A stretch of 26,759 nucleotides of DNA from a virus. The translations under genes were made by a program, and so were the position numbers. The DNA is taken from IMG/VR virus record IMGVR_UViG_3300035147_000005, positions 1-26,759 of that record, one strand, 5' to 3'. Of this stretch, positions 18,982 through 26,563 are shown in pieces (within the stretch, counting starts at the first letter, position 1; each line of letters opens with the position of its first letter). The notes below the pieces were generated by a model. It worked only from the letters and a program-made list of their open reading frames with translations, ran no database searches and was not told the DNA's origin.

Positions 18982-19677
18982 TCAGGGCGAGACAAACGCG
19001 TATACGATCGCGGCGATCATAGTGATCGTGGAGAGGATCCAGGCCACGCGGATCCATCTGCTCCGCCGGTCCGCCTCGACCTCACTCACCCGCTCGATGC
19101 GTTCAAGCCGGGACCGCAGCTCCCGCGCCTGGCGGTAGATCTCCTCCTGCGCGGCCGAGACACGTCCGGTCACTGTCTCGTTGATCATCGGTGTGAGATG
19201 CGCGGGCGGGTTTGCCAGCTCCCGCAGCAGGTTCGTCATCAGGATCAGCGCCGGGTTCCGTCCGTAGCTGGCTCCCAGGAGCCGCTCCATGCTGTCCATT
19301 AACCCCGGCAGGACGGCGAACCGGCGGGTGCGGATCGCATCCCGGGCCTGCTGACTCAGGCGGCGCATCTCCTCCCAGAGGACCGACCGCCCTCCGCCGT
19401 GGGCCCGGTTCATCGCGCTCAGCAGCGCTACCAAGTCCTCCGAGCTGACCTCGTCCAGGCGTTCGTCCACAGCCGTCGTCCCGCTGACCTCGTAGGCGCG
19501 CCCCGTGCCGCCCTCCACGTGCATGGGCAGCCCGTGGACGATAGCCTCATCGATGATGTCAAAGGGGAGGGGGAGCTGGCCCTCCTCCCACTCTTGTGCT
19601 CGCTTCCAGTGCCCGGGCTCAGTCCTCGGACTTTCGTCGTCCGGCCGATAGATCTCCAGGTTCTCCGGATCCCACAT
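18982..19677 (-). CDS. Hypothetical protein with C-terminal membrane anchor (231 aa)
   Basis: ATG at 19677 has AAAGGAGA six bases upstream and overlaps the preceding gene by 59 bases. The protein is acidic at the N-terminus, helical in the middle, has a coiled coil at about 175-198 (EEIYRQARELRSRLERIERV) and one transmembrane helix at 208-229 (WILSTITMIAAIVYAFV). It is thus a tail-anchored membrane protein, possibly oligomeric. No family is recognised. Confidence 0.72.
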   Translation of the reverse strand: MWDPENLEIYRPDDESPRTEPGHWKRAQEWEEGQLPLPFDIIDEAIVHGLPMHVEGGTGRAYEVSGTTAVDERLDEVSSEDLVALLSAMNRAHGGGRSVLWEEMRRLSQQARDAIRTRRFAVLPGLMDSMERLLGASYGRNPALILMTNLLRELANPPAHLTPMINETVTGRVSAAQEEIYRQARELRSRLERIERVSEVEADRRSRWIRVAWILSTITMIAAIVYAFVSP

Positions 19678-19924
19678 TCCGCGTCTCCTTTTTCTGTGCC
19701 GCGGTCATCTTCTTGATCGCAGCCTTCACCTCTCTGTCGATTTCGGCCTTCATCTCCTTCGTGCGCTTGTCGAGGAACTCCTTCATCTCCTCGACCTTGC
19801 GCGCCTGCTCGCGGCCGGCGTTGCGCTGACGGATCACCGTGTCCACCAGCACCTTCACGTCTGGGCCCTCCACGGTCCCGTACTGCTGCCAGTTTTGCAG
19901 TATCTGGTCAATCGTTCGTGCCAT
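19619..19924 (-). CDS. Coiled-coil hypothetical protein (101 aa)
   Basis: ATG at 19924 has GGAGG six bases upstream; the earlier in-frame start at 19954 lacks one. It overlaps the radical-SAM gene by 17 bases. Residues 45-80 form a Lys/Glu-rich coiled coil (REQARKVEEMKEFLDKRTKE, MKAEIDREVKAAIKKM). The tail overlaps the next gene. No family is recognised. Confidence 0.65.
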   Translation of the reverse strand: MARTIDQILQNWQQYGTVEGPDVKVLVDTVIRQRNAGREQARKVEEMKEFLDKRTKEMKAEIDREVKAAIKKMTAAQKKETRNVGSGEPGDLSAGRRKSED

Positions 19925-21095
19925 GTTTTGCCTCCCTCGCTCGGTATGCGTCAAGTCTGTGTTTCGCGGTTTTCCGGCGTATCAGTTTACGGAAGTTCGG
20001 ATAGTCGAGCAGCCGGATGAACTCCTCAGCCGTGGCCCCGAACCAGTTTTCAAACTGCTTGACCGGAGGGAATACCGCGTCCCCTTTACAGGATACGTTG
20101 CCCTGGAACACTCTCCCCACCAGTGCTCCCAAATTATCGCGCTGTCTCCGCGTCCAGTATTTCCCGACAAAATTGCGCCCTGAATCGATCTCCAGGATCG
20201 GATGGTACCGCATGGGAAAAGCTGCCATCTGCAGTCCCAGCTCCTCGGCGATCCTCACGTGTTCCTTGAGCCGGTAGTACAGATCCCGCGGCTTGTCGGT
20301 GAAATTGTACAGCACGTAGGTGGTGAAATGCTTCTGCCCTCTGGCCGCGCACATCCGGACGGCCTCCTGCCAGTATCCATCCTCCTCCATCGAGTCGAAC
20401 GCGAACCGCAGACCCGGATCAAAGGTGAGCTTGCACAGCTCCTCGGCCTTCTCCTCTGTGAGGATCCGGGCATCCAGCGCCTGGTTGAAGTCGACCGACT
20501 GGATCCCCCTGGTGTCCATGACCTCCAGGATGTCTGCCACATCCTGCCGGATGTTCTTGATCGACTGGGCCAGCCAGTTGTTGTCGTAGAAATAGATCTT
20601 CCGGGCCCCGGGTGCCAGGTCGTCCTGCCAGCGCTTCCGCCGCCGGAACACCGGCTCCAGCTTCGGGACCATGCAGAACGCGCACTTGCGGATACATCCA
20701 CGGGTGATATGCGTGACGCTGTACTCCGGCGGCTCCGGCAGCAGGGAATAATCCGGGGAGAACTGCTCGACCTCCGGCATCAGCCCCACGTGCACCTCTG
20801 CGTATGGTTCGAAGTACCGCGGCAGCAGGGAAGCCGCCACGCCGCCGACCCGAACCTTCTTGAAGCGTGTCGCTGCTTCTCGTACCAGCCCGGCCGAGTA
20901 GGGGATGTCGTAGGTGAACAGCGTCGTGACCCAGACCTCGGAGAACCCGCTTTTCGGTATACGGTTGTCAAACAACTTGACCTGATGACCCTGCGATTTC
21001 AGCCAGGCCCCGATCTTCAGCAGTGCGATCGGATAGAAGTGCTGCCCTCGATCCGCTGGGCGGACCCGGTTGCTGTCGATTAAAGCAATCCGCAC
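19908..21095 (-). CDS. Radical SAM protein 1 with B12-type N-terminal fold
   Basis: The start is GTG at 21095 (VRIALIDSNR), because GGGGAG lies about ten bases upstream and the 24 codons before it overlap the ParB-like gene and look non-coding. The 395-aa protein has an N-terminal Rossmann-like region (FYPIALLKIGAWLKSQGHQV) and a radical SAM motif CIRKCAFC (Cys134, Cys138, Cys141), then YFYDNNWLA and a TIM-barrel-like remainder. It uses SAM and a 4Fe-4S cluster for radical chemistry on an unknown substrate. It follows ParB-like and restriction-fold genes, which makes nucleic-acid modification one possibility. Confidence 0.8.
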   Translation of the reverse strand: MRIALIDSNRVRPADRGQHFYPIALLKIGAWLKSQGHQVKLFDNRIPKSGFSEVWVTTLFTYDIPYSAGLVREAATRFKKVRVGGVAASLLPRYFEPYAEVHVGLMPEVEQFSPDYSLLPEPPEYSVTHITRGCIRKCAFCMVPKLEPVFRRRKRWQDDLAPGARKIYFYDNNWLAQSIKNIRQDVADILEVMDTRGIQSVDFNQALDARILTEEKAEELCKLTFDPGLRFAFDSMEEDGYWQEAVRMCAARGQKHFTTYVLYNFTDKPRDLYYRLKEHVRIAEELGLQMAAFPMRYHPILEIDSGRNFVGKYWTRRQRDNLGALVGRVFQGNVSCKGDAVFPPVKQFENWFGATAEEFIRLLDYPNFRKLIRRKTAKHRLDAYRAREAKHGTND

Positions 21096-21739
21096 CGTTT
21101 CAGTACTCCCCGGCCCAGGGCCGCTGCGGTGATCCCATGCCCTGCGCTCTCGCCGTTGCGCAGCCACTCGGTCACCTGTTCGACGTGTCTCCGCGGCACG
21201 ATGATCGAGATCGTCGTGTCCTCGAACTCCTCCAACTGCTGCAGCTCCTGCTCCAGGTCCTCGAACGGCAGCAGGTCGATCCCGTCCGGCATGAGCGTGC
21301 TCAGATCCACATCCGGCAGGCGGACCAGGTCCGCCAGTTTCTGGACGTCGAGGTTCGAAGTCTGAATATACTGATCCAGGCCCTCGAACAGCACATGGCC
21401 GTACTGGCTGACGGCCAGCAGCAGCTTCTCCTTCGCGTCCTTTTCATTCTTCGCCGGAACGATCACCGCCGGGACCTCCTCCGGCACCGGATGTCCGGCA
21501 TCCCTCAGCCGCCGGAGGATCCGGATCCGCTGGTGCCCGTCCAGCAGGGCGTGCCCTCCGGAGGGCTTCTCCCAGACGAACGGCGGGTAGATGAACCCGT
21601 GCTTCAGAACCGCGTTCTCCAGCCGTGCCTCGTTCTCCGCCGACATTTCCTTGAGCATGCCCTGGAAGCTCTCCAACTCATCGAGCCGGATCGATTTCAG
21701 ATGAATGTCGGCGACATTAATCGCCTTTTTTCGTGCCAT
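21080..21739 (-). CDS. ParB/sulfiredoxin-fold nuclease-like protein
   Basis: This 219-aa protein has the ParB N-terminal domain core: an N-terminal segment (NEARLENAVLKHGFIYPPFV) and ALLDGHQRIRIL (64-75), matching the GHxR nucleotide-binding signature (here GHQR). The C-terminal part is acidic and Leu-rich (LLPFEDLEQELQQLEEFEDT), followed by a small basic end. Phage members act as nucleases, CTPases or in DNA modification. ATG at 21739 has AGGAG six bases upstream and overlaps the preceding nuclease gene by 23 bases. Confidence 0.76.
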   Translation of the reverse strand: MARKKAINVADIHLKSIRLDELESFQGMLKEMSAENEARLENAVLKHGFIYPPFVWEKPSGGHALLDGHQRIRILRRLRDAGHPVPEEVPAVIVPAKNEKDAKEKLLLAVSQYGHVLFEGLDQYIQTSNLDVQKLADLVRLPDVDLSTLMPDGIDLLPFEDLEQELQQLEEFEDTTISIIVPRRHVEQVTEWLRNGESAGHGITAAALGRGVLKRCGLL

Positions 21740-22133
21740 AGGGTACTCCTGCCCGATCGAGAAAATCCAGGAAAATGTTCAGCGGGAGGACGATCATCTC
21801 GCCCTCGATCTCGGTGTTGCATTCTCCGCAGCAGAAAAGCTCGCTGAAGGCCATCATGCGGATCGCCACCGTCTCCTGGCCGACCGTGCCCGGGTGGGCA
21901 CAGACGGCGATCGGGATCAGATGCTCGCGATCCGCTACGTCGTCAACGACCTGCTCGCACTGCTCCAGCGCCTGGATATGACTGAACCGCCTGGCGTACT
22001 TGCACTCGATCCCGAACGGCTCAGCCACCACGTCCAGGTCGTGCACGTGCCGGGCGACTCGGATGACCCGGAAGCCGCGGAACCGCTTCGCGATCCTCCG
22101 CTCGAACCCTTTCCAGTCGCTGCTCTTTGCCAT
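21717..22133 (-). CDS. Small PD-(D/E)XK nuclease
   Basis: This 138-aa protein has a restriction-endonuclease core: Glu11 in WKGFERRIAKRF, then HDLDVVAEPFGIECKYARRF with Asp34 and Glu43-Cys-Lys45 as metal-binding and catalytic residues. Later, CGECNTEIEGE (about 101-111) adds a Cys pair. Such phage proteins act as Holliday-junction or branch nucleases. ATG at 22133 follows a weak AGGATGAGGG site. Confidence 0.74.
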   Translation of the reverse strand: MAKSSDWKGFERRIAKRFRGFRVIRVARHVHDLDVVAEPFGIECKYARRFSHIQALEQCEQVVDDVADREHLIPIAVCAHPGTVGQETVAIRMMAFSELFCCGECNTEIEGEMIVLPLNIFLDFLDRAGVPYGTKKGD

Positions 22134-22141
22134 CCCTCATC

Positions 22142-22678
22142 CTACCGCTTTTTCGGCTCGTCTTCAACGATCTCCAGGTTCTCGATGAAGCTCTCCGTGC
22201 TCGGTGGCTGTCGCTTCTCCGGTTCCGGTGCCTGGACGGGCTCGTCGTAGGTGTTCAGCTGCTCGGCCGGATCGCCCCCTGGGACCGTGTTCTCCGCTCG
22301 CAGCCGCTCGTACAGCCGGGCGATGGTTGGCCGTCGGTCGCTCGGCTGGGGAGTCGTCCGGAGCGGGGGCTCCTCCGGCCATATTTCCGGGAGCACTACG
22401 TCCCGCTCGAAGTGCGGGTTGTGCTCGACGTCCTCGCTGGAACTGTCGTTGCCCGCCCGCCAGGCCGTTGTATCGAAGGGGAGGATACCGACCCCGCGGA
22501 TGCGGAGCCGGTATTCGTCCGTCAGCATCCAGCGGTCGATATCCTCAAAGACGACCGTGTCCCCGGCGTGCACGTTCTGCCGGGCCACGACCGCCGCGGT
22601 CCTTGTGTTCACCAGCGCCACCGTGACGCCCGCCTCCGGTACGTTATACCGTGGCATGTTGACGATCAGCCGCCCCAT
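22142..22678 (-). CDS. Hypothetical protein with Pro-rich disordered tail (178 aa)
   Basis: ATG at 22678 begins four bases after the M23 stop; another in-frame ATG seven codons later is possible. The first 75 residues are strand-rich (RYNVPEAGVTVALVNTRTAA, VFEDIDRWMLTDEYRLRIRG) and look folded; the rest is Pro/Glu-rich and probably disordered. No family is recognised. Confidence 0.68.
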   Translation of the reverse strand: MGRLIVNMPRYNVPEAGVTVALVNTRTAAVVARQNVHAGDTVVFEDIDRWMLTDEYRLRIRGVGILPFDTTAWRAGNDSSSEDVEHNPHFERDVVLPEIWPEEPPLRTTPQPSDRRPTIARLYERLRAENTVPGGDPAEQLNTYDEPVQAPEPEKRQPPSTESFIENLEIVEDEPKKR

Positions 22679-22681
22679 GGC

Positions 22682-23308
22682 CTACCAGCCGACACGCTCG
22701 ACAGGAATGACGCGCTGCAGCGCCAGTTCCGGGTCGATGATCACCTCGAAGTGAAGATGCTCTCCGTCCGAGATCCCTGTGTCGCCCTGGATCCCGATCC
22801 GGTCCCCGGCCTGGATCTCCAGGCCCTCGTGGACGAACGTCTGCTTCATGTGGCCGTACAGCGTGTACACGCCATCGCGATGCTCGATCGTGATCATCCC
22901 GCCGTAGACCGGGTGGCCCTTCCATCGAGGACCTCCGTCCGGTGGGATCCAGTGCTCGACGACCGTCCCGTCCGCAGCGGCGAGAATCTCAGCACTGATC
23001 GGCCCGACGATGTCCATGCCCTTGTGTAGTTTCTCCACCCCGCCACCCATCGGGCTTTTGCGGACGCCCATGTGCGAGGTGATCCGGAACTCCGCCATCG
23101 GTGGCAGCAGTTCCAGCGCCGCGGCCTCTGCCCGCCGCTTCTCCATGATGTGGTTCTCCATCTGTTCCAGCGCCGCCTGCTGCCGCGATATCTGCGCCAG
23201 CAGGACCGCCTTTTCCTGCTCTTTTTTCGTATGTTGGGCCATCAGTGCCGCGATGAAGATCACAGCGAACAGGCTGAGACCCAGGACGATTTCGTCCAGT
23301 CTTCTCAT
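22682..23308 (-). CDS. Membrane-anchored M23 metallopeptidase
   Basis: This 208-aa protein has one N-terminal transmembrane helix (7-24), a coiled coil (28-62), then an M23/LytM domain with all zinc and catalytic residues: His95 and Asp99 in HKGMD, His152 in YGHM, and His184/His186 in HLHFE. It should cleave peptide cross-links of peptidoglycan on the outer face of the membrane. The anchor plus coiled coil recalls host MepM-type enzymes or a membrane-tethered endolysin. ATG at 23308 has GGAGG six bases upstream. Its place among DNA-metabolism genes is unusual for a lysis gene. Confidence 0.87.
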   Translation of the reverse strand: MRRLDEIVLGLSLFAVIFIAALMAQHTKKEQEKAVLLAQISRQQAALEQMENHIMEKRRAEAAALELLPPMAEFRITSHMGVRKSPMGGGVEKLHKGMDIVGPISAEILAAADGTVVEHWIPPDGGPRWKGHPVYGGMITIEHRDGVYTLYGHMKQTFVHEGLEIQAGDRIGIQGDTGISDGEHLHFEVIIDPELALQRVIPVERVGW

Positions 23309-23320
23309 GCTTGGCCTCCC

Positions 23321-23851
23321 TCACGTCTGGGTACCGAATACCCTCGGATTGGTAATGCCCGGCGCGGTCCTCCGGGTGAGTTCCCGGCTACATACCCGTG
23401 CCTTTTCCTCGTAACCGGCCACCAGCGGCTTCAGCAGCTGGTAGTACGTCTCGGCTTCGAGGAACCGTCTCTCCGCATCATGGACGAGCCTCGTCATCTT
23501 GGCCCAGTCCTCTTTCTCTCTGCGGGATTTGCAGGTCTCTGGTGCGTACTTGACGATCGCCATCGATAGCGAGAAGTCGTAGGTGGCCTTCGTCACCGTC
23601 CGCTCGATGTCCGCCTTCGCCAGCTCCCAGGACGCGTACGCCTGGAAGCCGATGAACACCTGCATCGCGTGCAGCAGCTCCTGACCCGTCAGGTCGGAGA
23701 CGTTGCGCTGATCGAAGTCCTCGGCGAATGCCTTCTCGTTTTCGGTAGGTTCCCTGGGGATCGGTAGCTCGCGCTTGAGCACCTCCGCCATCGCCCGCTG
23801 CGTCGACCTATACTCCTGAACCTGCGGCTCGTCGACTGTTTCTGATTCCAT
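23321..23851 (-). CDS. Helical hypothetical protein (176 aa)
   Basis: ATG at 23851 is chosen for its GGAGGG site seven bases upstream; an earlier in-frame ATG at 23881 has none. It overlaps the end of the Cas4-like gene by 44 bases. The protein is helical throughout (LTGQELLHAMQVFIGFQAYA, RLVHDAERRFLEAETYYQLL), like small proteins often found next to phage RecB-type exonucleases. Function unknown. Confidence 0.7.
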   Translation of the reverse strand: MESETVDEPQVQEYRSTQRAMAEVLKRELPIPREPTENEKAFAEDFDQRNVSDLTGQELLHAMQVFIGFQAYASWELAKADIERTVTKATYDFSLSMAIVKYAPETCKSRREKEDWAKMTRLVHDAERRFLEAETYYQLLKPLVAGYEEKARVCSRELTRRTAPGITNPRVFGTQT

Positions 23852-24566
23852 TCCAATACCCTCCAAGATCGAAAAAGTCATTAAAACAGATCGCCTGATA
23901 CGGACAGAACCGCCCCTCGCTGCTCGTCCGGCAGTCTCGCGGCGGTAGTCTCTGCGCCCGTAGACAGGCCCATATTCGATCGGCCTTGTCCAGCATCCGC
24001 TGGACGACCGTCTCGTTCCTCTCGACCAGAAACTCCTTGATGTCCTGGTCGTCTTTGTTTTCGTACTGAAAAATCACGCCGGAACACTCGAACTCGTGGC
24101 AATAGAGCATTCCCTGTTCCAGGTCCGGCTGCGGCGGCTGGCGCAGGCTCTTGAACCGCCCGGAGCGCATGCTCTTCAGCTCCAGGATCCACCGCCGATC
24201 CGCCAGTTCGACGATGCCGTCGGTCTTGCCCTTGATGCCGTGCTCCTCATCGGTGAACCGGCGCTCGGTGTCCTCCTCGCTCAGCTTGCCCATCGCCTGG
24301 TAGTAGTGCTGCATCCGCTGGTGGAAGGACTTCCCGTTGTCGAACACCCGCTGCAGCTTCGCCCCGACAGTCTGTTCCCCCGGGGCCTCCAGCATGGCGT
24401 ACACCGTGCGCCGCGGGCACTGGCTCAGCGTCGAGGGCCAGAGGTACTCCTTGCTGTGCGTTCGTGCGTCCTTTTGGTAGGTGGTCCCGAGCCAGAAGTC
24501 CAGGTCCGCCACCAGGCTGATCTCCCCGCGCTGGGCGACCGCCTTCAGTAGCTCATGCAGCGCCAT
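23808..24566 (-). CDS. Cas4/RecB-like PD-(D/E)XK nuclease
   Basis: ATG at 24566 gives 252 residues; longer in-frame starts cover the upstream nuclease gene and read as shadow. Motifs: His82 (GKSFHQRM), Asp116 in KTDGIVEL, and Glu129-x-Lys131 in WILELKSM, then Gln151 in LEQGMLYCHEF. Cys50, Cys212, Cys221 and Cys227 (FCPYQAIC) match the four ligands of the Cas4/AddB 4Fe-4S cluster. Family knowledge: such phage enzymes are DNA end-processing exonucleases used in recombination. No CRISPR repeats or cas1/cas2 are present, so a CRISPR role is not indicated. Confidence 0.82.
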   Translation of the reverse strand: MALHELLKAVAQRGEISLVADLDFWLGTTYQKDARTHSKEYLWPSTLSQCPRRTVYAMLEAPGEQTVGAKLQRVFDNGKSFHQRMQHYYQAMGKLSEEDTERRFTDEEHGIKGKTDGIVELADRRWILELKSMRSGRFKSLRQPPQPDLEQGMLYCHEFECSGVIFQYENKDDQDIKEFLVERNETVVQRMLDKADRIWACLRAQRLPPRDCRTSSEGRFCPYQAICFNDFFDLGGYWNGIRNSRRAAGSGV

Positions 24567-24574
24567 GCCTGCGA

Positions 24575-24946
24575 TTATACCCTGCCCGGACAGTTTTCTA
24601 ACAGCCCCAGAAACGTCTCGTAGTCCAGGGTCACCGTCCGGGTGTTCCGCAGGTCGTTCACCAGCAGCCACTCCTTGCCCACGCTCTCGGCCTCCGCCCG
24701 GATCTTGGCGAGCGTCCCCTCGTTGATCCGGAACGATATTTTGTCGGTACGTTTGCACTCCACCAGCCACTGCTCGGCCACCACGTCTCCCGGATAGCCG
24801 CCCTGGTTGCCACTACCCGCTCGCCTGCGGCCCTTCAGATCCTTCGCCACCTGGTTCTCCTGCTCCAGGCTCGCCGCCTTCCGCTCCTTCGCCGTCGCCG
24901 GGAACTTCAGGTATTTCGGCGTTCCATGTTGTGAGACACTGCTCAT
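24575..24946 (-). CDS. Hjc-like resolvase / PD-(D/E)XK nuclease
   Basis: This 123-aa protein has LEQENQVAKDLKGRR with Glu29, GSGNQGGYPGDVVAE with Asp54, and WLVECKRT with Glu63 and Lys65, the core of archaeal Hjc-type and phage Holliday-junction resolvases. ATG at 24946 has GGAGG six bases upstream. Its first 134 bases lie inside the end of the recA-like gene in another frame, where RecA encodes a Gly/Glu-rich tail. Likely function is branch resolution next to RecA. Confidence 0.78.
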   Translation of the reverse strand: MSSVSQHGTPKYLKFPATAKERKAASLEQENQVAKDLKGRRRAGSGNQGGYPGDVVAEQWLVECKRTDKISFRINEGTLAKIRAEAESVGKEWLLVNDLRNTRTVTLDYETFLGLLENCPGRV

Positions 24947-25964
24947 GTAGATCCTCCATCTGATCGTCGGACAGGCCGTCCAGCCACGTCACCACGCTGT
25001 CCACCCCTTGGACCCGTTCTCCGCTGTGCATCTCCAGAGGATCCGTCGACTCCGGGATTGTGTACCAGGACCCTGACCGCTCGACGATCCCTGCGCGCAA
25101 TAAAAAAGGGACATACTCCAGGCGAGAAAAGTCGCCGGGAATATGCCCCTTGTAGTCCTGTATGAATACCTCAAACTCGCCGGTCCGGTGCGGTACGCTG
25201 ACCTTGCTCTTCTTCACGTAGAACCCGACCCGCAGCCCGTACTGGTCCTCGTTCGGATCCTCATCCTTTGGGATCTTCAGCTCCTTGCGCGCCATGAACT
25301 CGATGGCCAGGGCGTCCGCGTACTCCTTGCCGCGGCCGCCGGGTGTGGTCTTCTTCGGCCTGAACCCGCTCAGGTCCAGGTAGATGTGGTTGATCAGGAT
25401 GACCGTCGTGTGCGTCCCATGGCGCGCGGCCCAGTTCAAGGCGCTCTGCAGCTTGCGCACGCCCTTGTTGCCCATGCGCGCCTTGACGCCGGTCTCCAGC
25501 TGCTCCATCGAGCGCTCGATCTCCTGCTGCGCCGGAACCATCCCGAGGGAGTCCAGCACCAGCAGGGAGAACTCGTTCGTGCGGATCAGCTGCTCCAGCA
25601 TGTCAAATGCCTGGTTGCCGGTGTCCGGCTTGCCCAGATACAGGGAGGAACAGTCCACGCCGATCGCCTCGGCCCAGTCCTCGTCCCAGGAGTTCTCCGC
25701 GTCGATCCAGCCGACCAGCCGGTCTCCGAACGCCCTCTGGTAGTTCTTCACCTGGCGCAGGGAGACCAGCGTCTTGCCGCTGGACGGATAGCCGAAGAAC
25801 TCGACGATCCGGCTCACTGGCAGCCCTCCGCCGATCCCCCAGTCCAGCGAGGCACTGCCGGTCGATACGCGCCGGGATACCGTCAGGTCCGAAGCCCGTC
25901 CGATGATCCCCGGGCCGAACTGCCGGTTCAGCGCCTCGCTCAGTTTTTCCATCTTGTCAGCCAC
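24813..25964 (-). CDS. RecA/RadA-family recombinase
   Basis: This 383-aa protein has Walker A GYPSSGKT (58-65), the RecA-family WIDAENSWD around Glu90, Walker B LLVLDSLG (Asp138) and a conserved polymerisation/L2-type region (TTVILINHIYLDL). The last 30 residues are Gly/Glu/Pro-rich, resembling the acidic tail of RecA, and are encoded in the overlap with the nuclease gene. It should form filaments on single-stranded DNA and drive strand exchange for phage replication or repair. GTG at 25964 has GAGG seven bases upstream. Confidence 0.88.
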   Translation of the reverse strand: MADKMEKLSEALNRQFGPGIIGRASDLTVSRRVSTGSASLDWGIGGGLPVSRIVEFFGYPSSGKTLVSLRQVKNYQRAFGDRLVGWIDAENSWDEDWAEAIGVDCSSLYLGKPDTGNQAFDMLEQLIRTNEFSLLVLDSLGMVPAQQEIERSMEQLETGVKARMGNKGVRKLQSALNWAARHGTHTTVILINHIYLDLSGFRPKKTTPGGRGKEYADALAIEFMARKELKIPKDEDPNEDQYGLRVGFYVKKSKVSVPHRTGEFEVFIQDYKGHIPGDFSRLEYVPFLLRAGIVERSGSWYTIPESTDPLEMHSGERVQGVDSVVTWLDGLSDDQMEDLHEQCLTTWNAEIPEVPGDGEGAEGGEPGAGEPGGEGSEGPQASG

Positions 25965-26553
25965 GGGAGTACCTCGTCGTCTTCATGTCATAGACCTGCC
26001 CGTTGGGGAACACCAGACGAACAGGCCGCTCGTCCATGTCCTCGACCTTCAGGATCTTGCCGTCCGTGATATAGATCGTGATGCGGTTCATCTCGCGCAT
26101 GCGATCGATCACCGCGTCGTTGTCCAGATCATCCGGCCCGACGGCATAGTTGACGAACCCGCCCAGCGTCGCCTCCTTGCTGTTCTCGTTGCATCGCTGG
26201 ACGTACTCCATCAGCTTCGTCTCCCGGTCCGGGATCTCCAGCGCACTGACCCATCGGTGCATCTCGGTGCGGCTCACGTCCAGCTCGTCCAGGGCCTGCT
26301 GCTTGGAAGTCGGTGCGATCTCGTCCTCGCTCCTGCGCCCCCTGCGCTCCGGCAGGGAGGTGTACATCTCCGCAGCCGCCTCGGCCAGCTTGATCTGATA
26401 GATCCGGATCTTGTTCTGCACCTTGATGCTCTCTCGTCTCTGTTTGGCCATCGTCTCCAGGACGTCCAGAGAATTGCGCATCCCCCGGAGCGTTTCGAAG
26501 TCCTTGGCCTTCGCGATTCTTTGGTCAATATCTGACCACTCTACCAAGTTCAT
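25957..26553 (-). CDS. HTH-containing phage protein (198 aa)
   Basis: ATG at 26553 has GAGGAG five bases upstream. The N-terminal helices (RIAKAKDFETLRGMRNSLDV; QNKIRIYQIKLAEAAAEMYT) lead to KQQALDELDVSRTEMHRWVS (83-102), a helix-turn-helix pattern seen in phage proteins of the GxxxxxLGIxxxxxxRW type. The C-terminus is strand-rich (ITIYITDGKILKVEDMDERP). Likely a DNA-binding regulator; target unknown. Confidence 0.68.
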   Translation of the reverse strand: MNLVEWSDIDQRIAKAKDFETLRGMRNSLDVLETMAKQRRESIKVQNKIRIYQIKLAEAAAEMYTSLPERRGRRSEDEIAPTSKQQALDELDVSRTEMHRWVSALEIPDRETKLMEYVQRCNENSKEATLGGFVNYAVGPDDLDNDAVIDRMREMNRITIYITDGKILKVEDMDERPVRLVFPNGQVYDMKTTRYSRG

Positions 26554-26563
26554 GTTGATCTCC

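Noticed and set aside
18982-18997. Short hairpin GTCTC/GAGAC as terminator before the TerS promoter
   Set aside because: Only five base pairs and no U-run.
23808-24566. Cas4-like gene as evidence of a CRISPR system
   Set aside because: No repeats, no cas1 or cas2, and the neighbours are RecA and resolvase genes, so it is better read as a phage recombination nuclease.
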